Origin: Arthrobacter agilis
GTDB lineage: Bacteria; Actinomycetota; Actinomycetes; Actinomycetales; Micrococcaceae
Length of the DNA stretch: 64,000 nucleotides
Direction of reading: 5' to 3'
Assembly: GCF_030816075.1 (NCBI RefSeq)
Contig: NZ_JAUSXO010000001.1
Coordinates: forward strand, 1,116,001-1,180,000
Part shown: in pieces, positions 38,220-49,200 of the stretch
How the letters are laid out: every line of letters begins with the position of its first letter
Position numbering within the stretch: the stretch's first letter is position 1
Translations under genes and position numbers: made by a program
The notes under the pieces: generated by a model
The model's database searches: none
What the model was told of the DNA's origin: nothing
What the model saw: only the letters and a program-made list of their open reading frames with translations

Positions 38220-38660
38220 ATGCCTCCCTCCACTCCCGCCCAGCCCGAGTCCGACACGCCCGTCGCCCAGCGACCCGACGAGGGGCGCCCCGCCCTCGAT
38301 CCGGCCATCGCCGACGCGCTGAAGAAGGACGCCGCCGGCCTCGTCGCCGCCATCGTGCAGCAGTACGACACCCTCGAGGTGCTCATGCTCGGCTGGATGG
38401 ACGAGGAGGCCCTCCGGCGCACCCTCTCCAGCGGCCGTGTGACCTTCTACTCGCGGTCCCGCGCGGAATACTGGCGCAAGGGCGACACCTCCGGCCACCG
38501 GCAGTGGGTCAGGGGCGTGGCCCTCGACTGCGACGGCGATGCCCTGCTGGTCACGGTCGACCAGGAAGGCGCCGCCTGCCACACCGGCACCAGGACCTGC
38601 TTCGACGGGCGCGCACTGCCCGCCGTGACCGCCGATCGTCCCCACCCCGAAGGATCCTGA
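38220..38660 (+). CDS. hisI: Phosphoribosyl-AMP cyclohydrolase
   Basis: HisI opens the purine ring of phosphoribosyl-AMP, the third step of histidine synthesis. The 146-residue product has [48 protein letters not shown] and the metal-binding end [27 protein letters not shown] with its three cysteines and the Asp cluster. The TAGAAT hexamer (38206-38211) ends eight bases before the ATG, so it is probably leaderless. trpE starts four bases after the stop, so hisI leads the trp transcript. Confidence 0.95.
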   Translation: MPPSTPAQPESDTPVAQRPDEGRPALDPAIADALKKDAAGLVAAIVQQYDTLEVLMLGWMDEEALRRTLSSGRVTFYSRSRAEYWRKGDTSGHRQWVRGVALDCDGDALLVTVDQEGAACHTGTRTCFDGRALPAVTADRPHPEGS

Positions 38661-38664
38661 CACC

Positions 38665-40218
38665 ATGCAGCAGTTGGGCACCATCAGCCCCACCCTCGAG
38701 GAGTTCCGCGCGCTGGCCGAGGCCCGCCGCGTGGTGCCCGTGCACCTGAAGGTCCTCGCGGACTCCCACACGCCCATCGGCATCTACCGCAAGCTCGCGG
38801 CCGGGCAGCCCGGGACGTTCCTCATGGAGTCCGCGGCGGTCGGCGGTGTCTGGTCGCGCTACTCGTTCATCGGTTCGCAGTCCCGCGCCACGCTCACCAC
38901 GCGGGACGGCGAGGCGCACTGGCTCGGCGAACCACCGGCAGGCGTGCCCGTGGGCGGCGACCCCGTGGAGGCCCTGCGCCTCACGGTCGAGGCACTGCGC
39001 ACCGAACGGTTCGGGGACCTGCCCCCGTTCACCTCCGGCATGGTCGGTTTCGTGGGCTGGGAGGCCGTGCGGCACTGGGAGAGGCTCACGAGCCCGCCCG
39101 AGGACGACCTGCTGCTGCCCGAACTCGCGATGTGCCTCGTCTCGGACCTCGCCATCCACGACAACGCGGAGGGCTCCCTCACGCTGGTCGCCAACGCCAT
39201 CAACTTCGACGGCACCGACGAGCGGGTCGACGAGGCATGGCACGACGCCGTGGCCCGCGTCCGCGCGATGCTCGCCAAGCTCGTGGCGCCCGCCGAACTC
39301 GCCGTGTCGGTGATGGACGGGGACGCGCCGACCGCCGAGCGCTCGACGGACCGGGTCCGCGAGTCCTGGTTCGAGCCCGACTACCTGAAGGCGATCGAAC
39401 GCGGCAAGCGGGCGATCGTGGACGGCGACGTCTTCCAGGTGGTCATCAGCCGCCGCTTCGAGATCGAGTGCGACGCCTCCGCCCTGGACGTGTACCGGAT
39501 CCTGCGCACCACCAACCCGAGCCCCTACATGTACCTCTTCAGCCTCGAGGACGCGGACGGTCGGGGCTACTCGATCGTGGGCAGCTCGCCCGAGGCCCTC
39601 GTCACGGTGACCGGCGACGAGGTCATCACGCACCCCATCGCGGGATCGCGGCCGCGCGGGAGGACCACCGAGGAGGACCGGGACCTCGCCGTCGAGCTCC
39701 GCGCGGACACGAAGGAGAAGGCTGAGCATCTCATGCTCGTCGACCTGGCCCGCAACGACCTGTCCAAGGTCTGCCTCCCGGGCAGTGTGGACGTCACCCA
39801 GTTCATGGAGGTGGAGAAGTTCAGCCACATCATGCACCTTGTCTCCACCGTGGTGGGCCGGCTCTCGCCGGCGAAGACCGCCTATGACGTCCTCGCCGCG
39901 ACCTTCCCCGCCGGGACCCTGTCGGGCGCCCCCAAACCCCGGGCCCTGCGCCTCATCGACGAGGTGGAGCCGCACCGGCGGGGCATCTACGGCGGCGTGG
40001 TCGGCTACCTGGACTTCGCCGGGGACATGGACATGGCCATCGCCATCCGCTCGGCCCTGCTGCGCGACGGCAAGGCCTACGTGCAGTCCGGCGGCGGGAT
40101 CGTCGCGGACTCCGTCCTCGAGACGGAGGCCCTGGAGACGGTCAACAAGGCTGCTGCACCGCTCCGAGCCGCACTGACGGCGGCCGCACTGCGCCCCGCG
40201 ACGGCGGACCTGCCGTGA
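38665..40218 (+). CDS. trpE: Anthranilate synthase component I
   Basis: TrpE converts chorismate to anthranilate using ammonia from TrpG and is inhibited by tryptophan. The 517-residue product carries the regulatory motif as LMES (residues 53-56, in place of the common LLES) and the chorismate-binding signatures KAIERGKRAIVDGDVFQVV, HPIAGSRPRGRTTEEDR, DLARNDLSKVC and TFPAGTLSGAPKPRAL. The TrpG partner is not in the window. The gene lies four bases after hisI; its stop overlaps the next start (GTGA). Confidence 0.96.
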   Translation: MQQLGTISPTLEEFRALAEARRVVPVHLKVLADSHTPIGIYRKLAAGQPGTFLMESAAVGGVWSRYSFIGSQSRATLTTRDGEAHWLGEPPAGVPVGGDPVEALRLTVEALRTERFGDLPPFTSGMVGFVGWEAVRHWERLTSPPEDDLLLPELAMCLVSDLAIHDNAEGSLTLVANAINFDGTDERVDEAWHDAVARVRAMLAKLVAPAELAVSVMDGDAPTAERSTDRVRESWFEPDYLKAIERGKRAIVDGDVFQVVISRRFEIECDASALDVYRILRTTNPSPYMYLFSLEDADGRGYSIVGSSPEALVTVTGDEVITHPIAGSRPRGRTTEEDRDLAVELRADTKEKAEHLMLVDLARNDLSKVCLPGSVDVTQFMEVEKFSHIMHLVSTVVGRLSPAKTAYDVLAATFPAGTLSGAPKPRALRLIDEVEPHRRGIYGGVVGYLDFAGDMDMAIAIRSALLRDGKAYVQSGGGIVADSVLETEALETVNKAAAPLRAALTAAALRPATADLP

Positions 40219-41057
40219 GCGCCGGGAGTCGAGCCCCCCACCGCCTCACGCGACGCGGCATCGTCGTGATGGGCATCGTGGTCCTGGCGCTGCTGGCCTT
40301 CGGTTCGACCACGCAGACCTGGCTGACCGTGCGCCTGCCCCAGGAAGCCGTCCAGACCCCCGACCTCACCATTCCCGGGAGCGACGCGGCGACGCCCGTG
40401 ACGGCCTTCGCGCTGGTCGCCCTGGCCGCGGCCCTCGCCGTGTCGATCGCAGGACGCGTCGCGCGGTGGATCATCGCGGTCATCCTCGTCCTGTCGGGGG
40501 TCGGCATCGCGCTCTCCAGCGCCGCCGTCGCCCTCGATCCCTCCGGCGCTGCGGAACCCGCCATCGGGACGGCCATCGGGGTCAGTGGCGGCTCGGGAGC
40601 GGAAGCGACGGCCAGCCCCATGCCGTGGGTCGCCGTCGTGGCCGGCATCCTGCTCGTCCTCGCCGCGGCCTGGGTGGTCCTCGCCGGCAGGACGTGGGGG
40701 GTGAACCGGCGGTACGACACCGGTGCCGCCCGGGGCGTCCGGGCCCCTGCAGGCAGTCTCCGGCCCGGCGCGCCCGCGCCCTCGACGGGCGACGTCGCTC
40801 CCGGCGTCGTCCCGGACGCCGGAGCGGACGTGGAAACGGGCCGGGACCACGACCGTTCCGACGACGCGACCGCCGCCGACGCGACTGCGGCCGCCGCCGC
40901 CGGACCCGCCGCGCCCCGCGACATCGCCCCCGGCCCCGGGACGGCGGACAGTGCCGACGCCGGCAGCGGGAAGCGGCCCCCGCGCCGGGCGAACGCACAC
41001 GCCGACGAGATCGACAGCTGGGACGAACTCTCGCGCGGGAACGACCCGACGAGCTGA
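40215..41057 (+). CDS. Trp biosynthesis-associated membrane protein
   Basis: The 280-residue product fits the actinobacterial family found in trp operons (Trp_oprn_chp). It has four predicted helices: about residues 15-33 (IVVMGIVVLALLAFGSTT), 62-80 (PVTAFALVALAAALAVSIAG), 84-104 (RWIIAVILVLSGVGIALSS) and 137-157 (WVAVVAGILLVLAAAWVVLAG). The W-T-V-R segment after helix 1 is also typical. The C-terminal third is a disordered Ala/Asp/Pro-rich cytoplasmic tail. Its function is unknown. The GTG start overlaps the trpE stop, indicating coupled translation. Confidence 0.85.
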   Translation: MSAGSRAPHRLTRRGIVVMGIVVLALLAFGSTTQTWLTVRLPQEAVQTPDLTIPGSDAATPVTAFALVALAAALAVSIAGRVARWIIAVILVLSGVGIALSSAAVALDPSGAAEPAIGTAIGVSGGSGAEATASPMPWVAVVAGILLVLAAAWVVLAGRTWGVNRRYDTGAARGVRAPAGSLRPGAPAPSTGDVAPGVVPDAGADVETGRDHDRSDDATAADATAAAAAGPAAPRDIAPGPGTADSADAGSGKRPPRRANAHADEIDSWDELSRGNDPTS

Positions 41058-41235
41058 CCCGCAGCGCCCGCCCGGCCGCTCCGGATCCACCGGCCACCAC
41101 CCAGCCACCCCCGACCGACCCCAACGCACCACGACCCACCGGCCCGCGAGGCCCCCGCCGGCCCGCGTCTCCGTTCCGCCCCGCCGACTCATCGATGGCA
41201 GAATGGGACGAGACCCGTTCGAAGGAGATTTCCCC

Positions 41236-41538
41236 ATGGCATCCGAGACCCGCGCCTCCAGCCGCAACACCCCCGCGAACCACGCCCAGATGGGCGACGA
41301 GACGATCGGTCACGGCAACAGCCCCGCTGCGTGGACCTGCGTGCTCATCATGCTGGCCGGGGGTGCCGTGGCCAGCTTCGCCTTCATCCTGGCCAGCACC
41401 GAGGGCAACCACGACTTCGGGACCCTGCTGTTCTGGGCGGGTATCGGGATCATGGTCGTCGGCCTGATCGTCGGCTTCATCCTGCGCAGGATCGGCTACG
41501 GCGTGGGTGGATCGAAGCTCAAGAACAACGGCCACTAG
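41236..41538 (+). CDS. HGxxPAAW-family small membrane protein
   Basis: The 100-residue product contains the family motif HGNSPAAW at residues 26-33, directly followed by two transmembrane helices (about 34-53, TCVLIMLAGGAVASFAFILA, and 63-83, LLFWAGIGIMVVGLIVGFIL) and a basic tail. Such proteins occur in trp operons of Micrococcales; no role is known. The ATG has GAAGGAGA eight bases upstream. The trpC ATG follows the stop codon with no gap. Confidence 0.88.
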   Translation: MASETRASSRNTPANHAQMGDETIGHGNSPAAWTCVLIMLAGGAVASFAFILASTEGNHDFGTLLFWAGIGIMVVGLIVGFILRRIGYGVGGSKLKNNGH

Positions 41539-42363
41539 ATGACCGTCCTCGACGACATCATCGAGGGCGTCCGCGAGGACCTCGCGGAGCGCCGCCGCCG
41601 GCGGCCCCTCGAGGACGTGCGGGCAGCCGCCCTGGCCGCCCCCGCCCCGCTCGACGCCTTCGAGGCCCTCGGCGCCGGACGCGCCGGCAGCATGGCCGTG
41701 ATCGCGGAGGTCAAGCGCAGCAGTCCCTCCAAGGGCGCGCTGGCCGACATCGCCGATCCCGCGGCACTCGCGGCGTCCTACGAACGCGGCGGCGCAGCGG
41801 TCATCTCCGTGCTGACCGAGGAACGGCGCTTCGGCGGGTCGCTCGCCGACCTCGACGCGGTCCGCGCCGCGGTGGGCCTGCCCGTCCTCCGCAAGGACTT
41901 CACCGTCGACGAGTACCAGATCTGGGAGGCGCGCGCCCACGGCGCGGACGTCGTCCTCCTGATCGTCGCGGCGCTCACCGACGAGGAGATCGCCTCGTTC
42001 CTCGCGCTGACGCACCGGTTGGGCATGCACGCGATCGTGGAGACGCACACGGAGGAGGAGGTACGCCGTGCCGTCGCCGCCGGGGCGCCGATCATCGGCG
42101 TCAACGTCCGCAACCTCAAGACCCTCGAGATCGACCGGGACGTCTTCGGGCGGCTGGCACACCTCATCCCGTCCGGCACCGTCGTGATCGCCGAATCGGG
42201 TGTGCGGGACGCCGACGACGTCGCCGACTACGCTGCGGGCGGCGCGCACGCCGTGCTCGTGGGGGAGGCGCTCGTCCGCCACAGCGATCCCGCCACCACG
42301 ATCGGCGCCTTCGGACAGGCGGGCAGGACGAGCCCGGAGCCGGGCGTACCGACGCACGGCTGA
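41539..42363 (+). CDS. trpC: Indole-3-glycerol phosphate synthase
   Basis: TrpC closes the indole ring. The 274-residue product is a single-function (beta/alpha)8 barrel with [64 protein letters not shown] and [14 protein letters not shown], which include the catalytic lysines and glutamate. It is not fused to TrpF. The gene starts at the base after the stop of the HGxxPAAW gene, so translation is probably coupled. trpD is absent from this run. Confidence 0.96.
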   Translation: MTVLDDIIEGVREDLAERRRRRPLEDVRAAALAAPAPLDAFEALGAGRAGSMAVIAEVKRSSPSKGALADIADPAALAASYERGGAAVISVLTEERRFGGSLADLDAVRAAVGLPVLRKDFTVDEYQIWEARAHGADVVLLIVAALTDEEIASFLALTHRLGMHAIVETHTEEEVRRAVAAGAPIIGVNVRNLKTLEIDRDVFGRLAHLIPSGTVVIAESGVRDADDVADYAAGGAHAVLVGEALVRHSDPATTIGAFGQAGRTSPEPGVPTHG

Positions 42364-42499
42364 CAGGCATCCCGCGCCGGCCCGCACACACGGAGGGCAG
42401 CGCGACGGACAGCAGAAGGACCGGCCGCCACCGGTCCGCGAAGGATCCGGACGGCACCGCCGCCCGGACCAGGACCAACAGGACAGGAACCCTGAAGCC

Positions 42500-43864
42500 A
42501 TGACCGACATGCACCAGGACACGGGACTCCCCGCCGGGGACGCCGGAGCAGCGGACGCCATCGACGGCGGTGCGGCCGAGGCGTTCCTCAGCCACGACCA
42601 GAGCCTCCGCCACGCCCCCGGACCCTACTTCGGCGCGTACGGCGGGCGCTGGATGCCCGAATCGCTGATCGCCGCGCTCGACGAGCTGCAGGAGACGTTC
42701 GAGAAGGCGAAGGCCGACCCCGAGTTCACCGCGCAGGTGGCGGACCTGAACCGGAACTACGCCGGACGGCCGTCCCTGCTCACCGAGGCGCAGCGCTTCG
42801 CCGAGCACTGCGGCGGTGTCCGCGTGTTCCTCAAGCGCGAGGACCTCAACCACACCGGCTCCCACAAGATCAACAACGTCCTCGGCCAGGCGCTGATCGC
42901 CAAGCGCATGGGCAAGACGCGCGTCATCGCCGAGACCGGTGCCGGTCAGCACGGCGTCGCCAGCGCCACGGCGGCCGCCCTCCTCGGCCTCGAATGCGTC
43001 GTCTACATGGGCGCCGAGGACACGCGTCGCCAGGCCCTGAACGTCGCCCGCATGCAGCTGCTCGGCGCGACGGTCATCCCCGTCACCAACGGGTCGCAGA
43101 CCCTGAAGGACGCCATCAACGACGCCCTCCGCGACTGGGTCGCCAACGTCGAGACCACCCACTACCTCCTGGGCACGGCCGCCGGAGCGCACCCGTTCCC
43201 GGCGATGGTGCGGTACTTCCACGAGGTCATCGGCGACGAGGCACGCGAACAGATCCTCGAGCAGGCCGGCAGGCTGCCCGACGCCGTCTGCGCCTGCGTG
43301 GGTGGCGGCTCCAACGCGATCGGCATGTTCCACGGCTTCCTCGACGACCACGACGTGGCGCTCTACGGCTTCGAGGCCGGCGGTGACGGCGTCGACACCG
43401 GCCGCCACGCCGCCACCATCACGCTGGGGCGGCCCGGCGTGCTGCACGGCGCCCGCTCCTACCTGATGCAGGACGAGGACGGCCAGACGATGGAGTCGCA
43501 CTCCATCTCCGCCGGCCTCGACTACCCGGGCGTCGGCCCCGAGCACGCCTACCTCTCCGACATCGGACGCGCCCACTACGAGCCGATCACCGACGCGGAG
43601 GCCATGGAGGCGTTCAAGCTGCTCAGCCGGACCGAGGGCATCATCCCCGCCATCGAGACCGCACACGCCCTGGCCGGCGCCATGAAGGTGGGCCGGCGCC
43701 TCGCCGCCGACCTCGGGCCGGGCGAGAAGGCATCGGACCGGATCGTCGTCGTGAACCTCTCGGGCCGCGGCGACAAGGACGTGGCGACCGCCGCGGGCTA
43801 CTTCGACCTGCTGCCGGACGACAGTGCCGAGCAGGAGATCGCGGAGGAGGGTGAGCAGCTGTGA
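42500..43864 (+). CDS. trpB: Tryptophan synthase beta subunit
   Basis: TrpB joins indole and serine with PLP. The 454-residue product has the PLP lysine Lys123 in [15 protein letters not shown], the [14 protein letters not shown] loop, [11 protein letters not shown] for phosphate binding, and a C-terminal [13 protein letters not shown] 35-residue variable N-terminal extension precedes the conserved [14 protein letters not shown]. It follows trpC after 136 bp, a gap rich in short direct repeats but without a gene. The stop overlaps the trpA start (GTGA). Confidence 0.97.
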   Translation: MTDMHQDTGLPAGDAGAADAIDGGAAEAFLSHDQSLRHAPGPYFGAYGGRWMPESLIAALDELQETFEKAKADPEFTAQVADLNRNYAGRPSLLTEAQRFAEHCGGVRVFLKREDLNHTGSHKINNVLGQALIAKRMGKTRVIAETGAGQHGVASATAAALLGLECVVYMGAEDTRRQALNVARMQLLGATVIPVTNGSQTLKDAINDALRDWVANVETTHYLLGTAAGAHPFPAMVRYFHEVIGDEAREQILEQAGRLPDAVCACVGGGSNAIGMFHGFLDDHDVALYGFEAGGDGVDTGRHAATITLGRPGVLHGARSYLMQDEDGQTMESHSISAGLDYPGVGPEHAYLSDIGRAHYEPITDAEAMEAFKLLSRTEGIIPAIETAHALAGAMKVGRRLAADLGPGEKASDRIVVVNLSGRGDKDVATAAGYFDLLPDDSAEQEIAEEGEQL

Positions 43865-44715
43865 CCACGCAGTCCACGAACAGTCCCGCCGGAGGGGCAA
43901 CCGGCGTCGGGCACTCCAAGGCCGCCGCCGCCATCGAGAAGGCCCGCAGCGAGGGGCGCGCCGCGCTCATCGGCTACCTGCCCGCCGGTTTCCCGGACGT
44001 GCAGACCAGCATCGATGCGGGAATCGCCCTGGCACGCAACGGCGTGGACCTCATCGAGATCGGCATCCCCTACTCCGACCCCGTGATGGACGGCCAGGTC
44101 ATCCAGGAGGCGACCGTCCAGGCGCTGGACAACGGCTTCACCGTGCCCCGGATCTTCGACGTCGTCGAGGGGATCACGCGTGAGACCGACGCCGCCGTCC
44201 TCGTCATGACCTACTGGAACCCCGTGATGCGCATGGGCGTGCGCGCGTTCGCCGAGCGCCTCGCCGCGGCCGGCGGCGCCGGACTCATCACGCCGGACCT
44301 CATACCTGACGAGGCGGCCGAATGGCTCGAGGCGTCGGACGAGTTCGGCCTGGACCGCGTGTTCCTGGTGGCCCCCTCGACGTCCCCGCAGCGCATGCAG
44401 AACACGGTGGACGCGAGCAGGGGCTTCGTCTACGCCGTCTCGGTCATGGGCGTCACGGGCGCCCGCACCTCCGTCGGTGCCGCCGCGCGGGCCGTGGTGG
44501 ACGCCGCGCACGCAGCCGGCGCCGACCGCGTGTGCGTCGGCCTCGGTGTCTCCTCGTCCGCCCAGGTGCGGGAGATCGGCGCCTACGCCGACGGCGTCAT
44601 CGTGGGGACGGCGCTCGTGGCAGCCCTGCGCGACGGCGGCGTGGAGGCCGTCGCCGAACTCACCCGCGAACTGAGCACCGGCACGCCGAAGACCGCCCCG
44701 GGCGGCACGGCGTGA
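43861..44715 (+). CDS. trpA: Tryptophan synthase alpha subunit
   Basis: TrpA cleaves indole-3-glycerol phosphate and passes indole to TrpB. The 284-residue barrel has [12 protein letters not shown], the catalytic Glu in [30 protein letters not shown], and the phosphate loop [13 protein letters not shown] followed by [12 protein letters not shown]. The GTG start overlaps the end of trpB, and its own stop overlaps the lgt start, so trpB-trpA-lgt form one coupled series. Confidence 0.96.
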   Translation: MTTQSTNSPAGGATGVGHSKAAAAIEKARSEGRAALIGYLPAGFPDVQTSIDAGIALARNGVDLIEIGIPYSDPVMDGQVIQEATVQALDNGFTVPRIFDVVEGITRETDAAVLVMTYWNPVMRMGVRAFAERLAAAGGAGLITPDLIPDEAAEWLEASDEFGLDRVFLVAPSTSPQRMQNTVDASRGFVYAVSVMGVTGARTSVGAAARAVVDAAHAAGADRVCVGLGVSSSAQVREIGAYADGVIVGTALVAALRDGGVEAVAELTRELSTGTPKTAPGGTA

Positions 44716-45965
44716 GCGGCGGGACGATCGCCCGCGTCGCCGCCTCGATCCCGAGCCCTCCGCCGGAGTGGGCGTCCTTCAGCCTCGGTCCGCTGACCAT
44801 CCACGCCTACGCGCTGTGCATCCTGGCCGGCATCATCCTGGCACTCATCCTGACGCAGAAGCGCTTCGTGGCCTTCGGCGGCTCCGCGGACGCCGTCTGG
44901 GACATCGCGATCTGGGCGATCCCGTTCGGCATCATCGGCGGGCGGCTCTACCACGTGATCTCCTCGCCGGACGCCTACTTCGGGCCGGAGGGCGACCTCG
45001 CCCGCATCCCGCAGATCTGGCAGGGCGGGCTCGGGATCTGGGGGGCCATCGCGCTCGGCGCCGTCGGCGCGTGGATCGGCGCGCGGCGCGCGGGCGTCAA
45101 GCTCTCCGCCTTCGCCGACGCCGCAGCCCCGGGCGTCCTGCTGGCGCAGGCCGTCGGCCGCCTCGGCAACTGGTTCAACCAGGAACTCTTCGGCGCGCCC
45201 ACCACCCTGCCGTGGGGCCTGGAGATCGACGCCGACAACGTGAACTTCCCCGCCGACCAGGCACCCGGGACGCTGTTCCACCCGACCTTCCTATACGAGC
45301 TCCTGTGGAACCTCGCGGGCGTGGCGCTGCTGCTGCTGCTCGCCCGGAAGTTCCGGCTCCGCGGCGGGCGCATGTTCTGGCTCTACGCGGCCTACTACAC
45401 CCTCGGGCGCGTGTGGATCGAGACGCTCCGCATCGACGACGCCGAGATGGTCACCCTCTTCGGTGTCACGCAGCGGCTCAACGTCTGGACCAGCATCGCC
45501 GTCTTCCTGGTGTCGCTGGCCGTCCTCGTCTACCTGTCGGTCAGGCGGGGCCCCGTCGACGCGCCGTCCGTGTACCTGCCAGGGCGCGAGCCGAAGGGCC
45601 CGGTCGAGGGTGCGGCGGCGGACGGGACGGACGCCGCGGACATGAACGACACGGACGACCCGAACGACGCCGCGGACGGTGAGGACGCCGGCGTCGCCGG
45701 TGCTGCCGGTGCTCCCACTGGCGCAGCGGACGACCGGCCCGCCCGACCCGGGGCGACGCTCGTACCGCAGGACGCCGGGACGCGCCGCGAGGACGGCGTC
45801 CGGAAGGACGATGACGACGCCTCGTCCAGCCCCGCTCCGGGGGCCGGCAGCCGCCCGCACGCCGTGTCCGATAACGCTTCGGCCACAGGTGGCCGCGTGG
45901 CGGACACGGCGCAGGGGGCGCGGAATGACCGTGGTAACCTTTCCGAAACAACGGCTCCCGAGTAG
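44712..45965 (+). CDS. lgt: Prolipoprotein diacylglyceryl transferase
   Basis: Lgt moves diacylglycerol from phosphatidylglycerol to the lipobox cysteine of prolipoproteins. The first 285 residues form the seven-helix enzyme: IHAYALCILAGIILALILTQKRF, FGIIGGRLYHVI, the signature GRLGNWFNQELFGAPT and a C-terminal YTLGRVWIETLRID. The remaining 130 residues are a disordered acidic tail (Asp, Ala, Gly, Pro) that is not part of the enzyme and is common in actinobacteria. The substrates include several lipoproteins in this window. The GTG start overlaps trpA. Confidence 0.95.
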   Translation: MSGGTIARVAASIPSPPPEWASFSLGPLTIHAYALCILAGIILALILTQKRFVAFGGSADAVWDIAIWAIPFGIIGGRLYHVISSPDAYFGPEGDLARIPQIWQGGLGIWGAIALGAVGAWIGARRAGVKLSAFADAAAPGVLLAQAVGRLGNWFNQELFGAPTTLPWGLEIDADNVNFPADQAPGTLFHPTFLYELLWNLAGVALLLLLARKFRLRGGRMFWLYAAYYTLGRVWIETLRIDDAEMVTLFGVTQRLNVWTSIAVFLVSLAVLVYLSVRRGPVDAPSVYLPGREPKGPVEGAAADGTDAADMNDTDDPNDAADGEDAGVAGAAGAPTGAADDRPARPGATLVPQDAGTRREDGVRKDDDDASSSPAPGAGSRPHAVSDNASATGGRVADTAQGARNDRGNLSETTAPE

Positions 45966-46283
45966 CGTTCCACGTTGCTCAGGGCCCCGCGCGAGCGGAG
46001 CCGCGGGATTCGGTCCCCGCACGCAGTCCCCGGGCCACCGCCTCCAAGGACGCAACACCACACAGTTGTGGACCATCGGTGCGACGGCCGGATCACCTTC
46101 TGAGCCCGCATCGGAACCGCCCCACCAGGCGCAGCACGAGTACTGCGACCGCCCGCCAAGAACGCCGGGCTACCCCGGCGCAGGTGGCAGATGAACCAAG
46201 ACACGGTGCCCGCTCGTAGCGGGTCCGCGGGGCCAAGGCTGTCCCCTCCCGACGCTCCATCAAGGGGGAAGGATCCTTATCTG
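45966..46283 (+). other. Leader region of gltB
   Basis: This 318-bp stretch between lgt and gltB holds no convincing gene. An ATG at 46191 is in frame with gltB and would add 31 residues, but GGGGGAAGGA before 46284 favours the later start. I saw no known riboswitch and no clear terminator for lgt; the promoter could not be placed with confidence. Confidence 0.45.
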
Positions 46284-49200
46284 ATGACTGCTGGAACTCC
46301 GAAGACCACCACCGGGACGCACACCGGGACGCACACCGGGACGACGTCCGCGCAGGGCGTGCCCGTCGAGTCGCCCTTCACGCGCTTCGCCTCCATCCCG
46401 GAGGCCACGGGCCTCTACGACCCGCAGAACGAGAAGGACGCGTGCGGCCTCGCCGTCATCGCGACCCTGCGCGGGGAGCCCGGGCACGACATCGTCGACG
46501 CCGCGCTGACCGCCCTGCGGAACCTCGAGCACCGCGGCGCCGTGGGCGCCGACGAAGGCACCGGCGACGGCGCCGGCCTGCTCACCCAGATCCCTGACGA
46601 GTTCTTCCGAGCCGTCGTCGACTTCCCGCTGCCGGCCGCCGGCTCCTACGTCGTGGGGACCGCGTTCCTCCCGGCCGAGCCGAAGGAGGAGGAGACCGCC
46701 CGCCTCGGGCTCGAATCCATCGCCGAGGCCGAGGGCCTCCAGGTGCTCGGCTGGCGCGTCGTCCCGATCGTGGCCGACCTCGTGGGGGCCATGGCCCGGG
46801 CCTGCATGCCGCACTTCGTGCAGCTCTTCCTGGCACCCGCCTCCGGCGCGGTGTCGGACCTCGACGCGAGGGCGTTCCGCGTGCGGAAGCGCGCCCAGAA
46901 CAAGTACGGCGTGTACTTCCCGTCGCTGTCCTCGAAGACGATCGTCTACAAGGGCATGCTGACCACCGCCCAGCTCGAGCCCTTCTACCCCGATCTCTCC
47001 GACGAGCGCTTCAAGACGCGTCTCGGGATCGTGCACTCGCGCTTCTCCACGAACACGTTCCCGTCGTGGCCCCTGGCCCAGCCCTTCCGGACCATCGCGC
47101 ACAACGGCGAGATCAACACGGTCAAGGGCAACCGCAACTGGATGCGCGCCCGGCAGTCGCAGCTGTCCAACCCGCTGCTCGGGGACTCGCCGGAGGAGCT
47201 GTACCCGATCTGCACCCCGGGCGCCTCTGACTCGGCGTCGTTCGACGAGGTCGCCGAACTGCTGACCCTCTCGGGCCGCCCCATCACGCACTCGATCATG
47301 ATGATGATCCCCGAGGCGTGGGAGAACCACGCCACCATGGACCCGGCCCGCCGCGCCTTCTACCAGTACCACTCCATGCTGATGGAGCCGTGGGACGGTC
47401 CGGCGGCCGTGTCCTTCACCGACGGCCGCCTCGTCGGTGCCGTGCTCGACCGCAACGGGCTCCGCCCCGCCCGCTACTGGGTCACCGAGGACGGGCTCGT
47501 GATCCTCGCCTCCGAGGTGGGCGTGCTCGACGTCGAACCCTCCCGCGTGGTCCGCAAGGGCCGTGTCTCGCCGGGCAAGATGTTCCTCGTCGACACCGAG
47601 GAAGGCCGCCTCATCGAGGACCAGGAGATCAAGGCCGAGGTCGCCGCCGCGAACCCGTGGGGGGAGTGGGTCAAGGAGAACCTCATCCAGCTCGAGGACC
47701 TCCCGGAGCGCGAGCACGTCATCCACACCAAGGCCTCCATCAACCGCCGCCAGCGCACCTTCGGGTACACCCAGGAGGAACTGCGCATCCTGCTCGGCCC
47801 GATGGCCAGGAACGGTGCCGAGCCGCTCGGAGCCATGGGGTCCGACACCCCCATCGCCGTCCTCTCCAAGCGTCCGCGGCTCCTGTTCGACTACTTCGTG
47901 CAGTCCTTCGCGCAGGTCACCAACCCGCCGCTGGACTCCATCCGCGAGGAGCTCGTCACCTCGATGGGCGTGACGATCGGCCCGGACGGCAACCTGCTGT
48001 CCACCGGGCAGGTGCGGTCCAAGCAGATCGCCCTGAAGTTCCCCGTCATCACCAACGACGAGCTGGCGAAGATCGCCAACCTCGAGACCGAGGACGGCGA
48101 CCGCCTCACGGTCCGCGTGCGCGGCCTGTACCGGCACGATGGCGGCGAGGCGGCCCTCCGCGCCCGCCTCGCGGAGATCTGCGAGCAGGTCTCCAGCGCG
48201 CTGAACCGCGGCGTCGAGTACGTGGTGCTCTCCGACCGCGACTCCAACGCGCAGTGGGCCCCCATCCCGTCGCTCCTGCTGACCAGCGCCGTGCACCACC
48301 ACCTGCTGCGCAGCGCCAACCGCACCAAGACCTCCCTCGTGGTCGAGGCCGGCGACGTGCGCGAGGTCCACCACGTCGCCGTGCTGATCGGCTACGGCGC
48401 GTCCGCGGTGAACCCCTACCTGGCCATGGAGAGCTGCGAGGAACTCGTCCGCAACGGCGACATCACCGGCGTCACCGCCGAGGCCGCCGTCGCGCACCTC
48501 ATCAAGGGCCTCGGCAAGGGCGTCCTGAAGATCATGTCCAAGATGGGCATCTCGACGGTCAGCTCCTACTGCGGCGCCCAGACGTTCGAGGCGCTCGGAC
48601 TGTCCCAGGAACTCGTCGACGAGTACTTCCACGGCACCCAGACGCAGCTCGGCGGTGTCGGGCTCGACGTCGTCGCGGCCGAGACGGCCGCACGCCACGA
48701 GAGTGCGTACCCGCAGGACGGCATCGAGGACCCGCACCGCGGCCTCGACAACGGCGGCGAGTACCAGTGGCGCCGCGAAGGCCCGCCGCACCTGTTCAAC
48801 CCGGAAACGGTGTTCCGGCTGCAGCACGCCACCCGGACGCGCCGCTACGACATCTTCAAGGCCTACACGCAGGGCGTGGACGACCAGTCGAGGGACCTCA
48901 TGACCCTCCGCGGGCTCCTGAAGCTCCGCGACGGTGCCCGCGAGCCCATCGGCATCGACGAGGTGGAGCCCGTCTCCTCCATCGTGAAGCGGTTCTCCAC
49001 GGGCGCGATGAGCTACGGCTCCATCTCGCAGGAGGCCCACGAGACGCTGGCGATCGCGATGAACCGCCTCGGCGGCAAGTCCAACACGGGGGAGGGCGGC
49101 GAGGACGTCGAGCGCCTGCTCGATCCCGAGCGCCGCTCCGCCATCAAGCAGGTGGCCTCGGGCCGGTTCGGCGTGACCAGCCTCTACCTGACCAACGCGG

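Noticed and set aside
45966-46283. Possible glutamine or other riboswitch before gltB
   Set aside because: No conserved aptamer segments were recognised, and the G+C-rich hairpins are no stronger than background.
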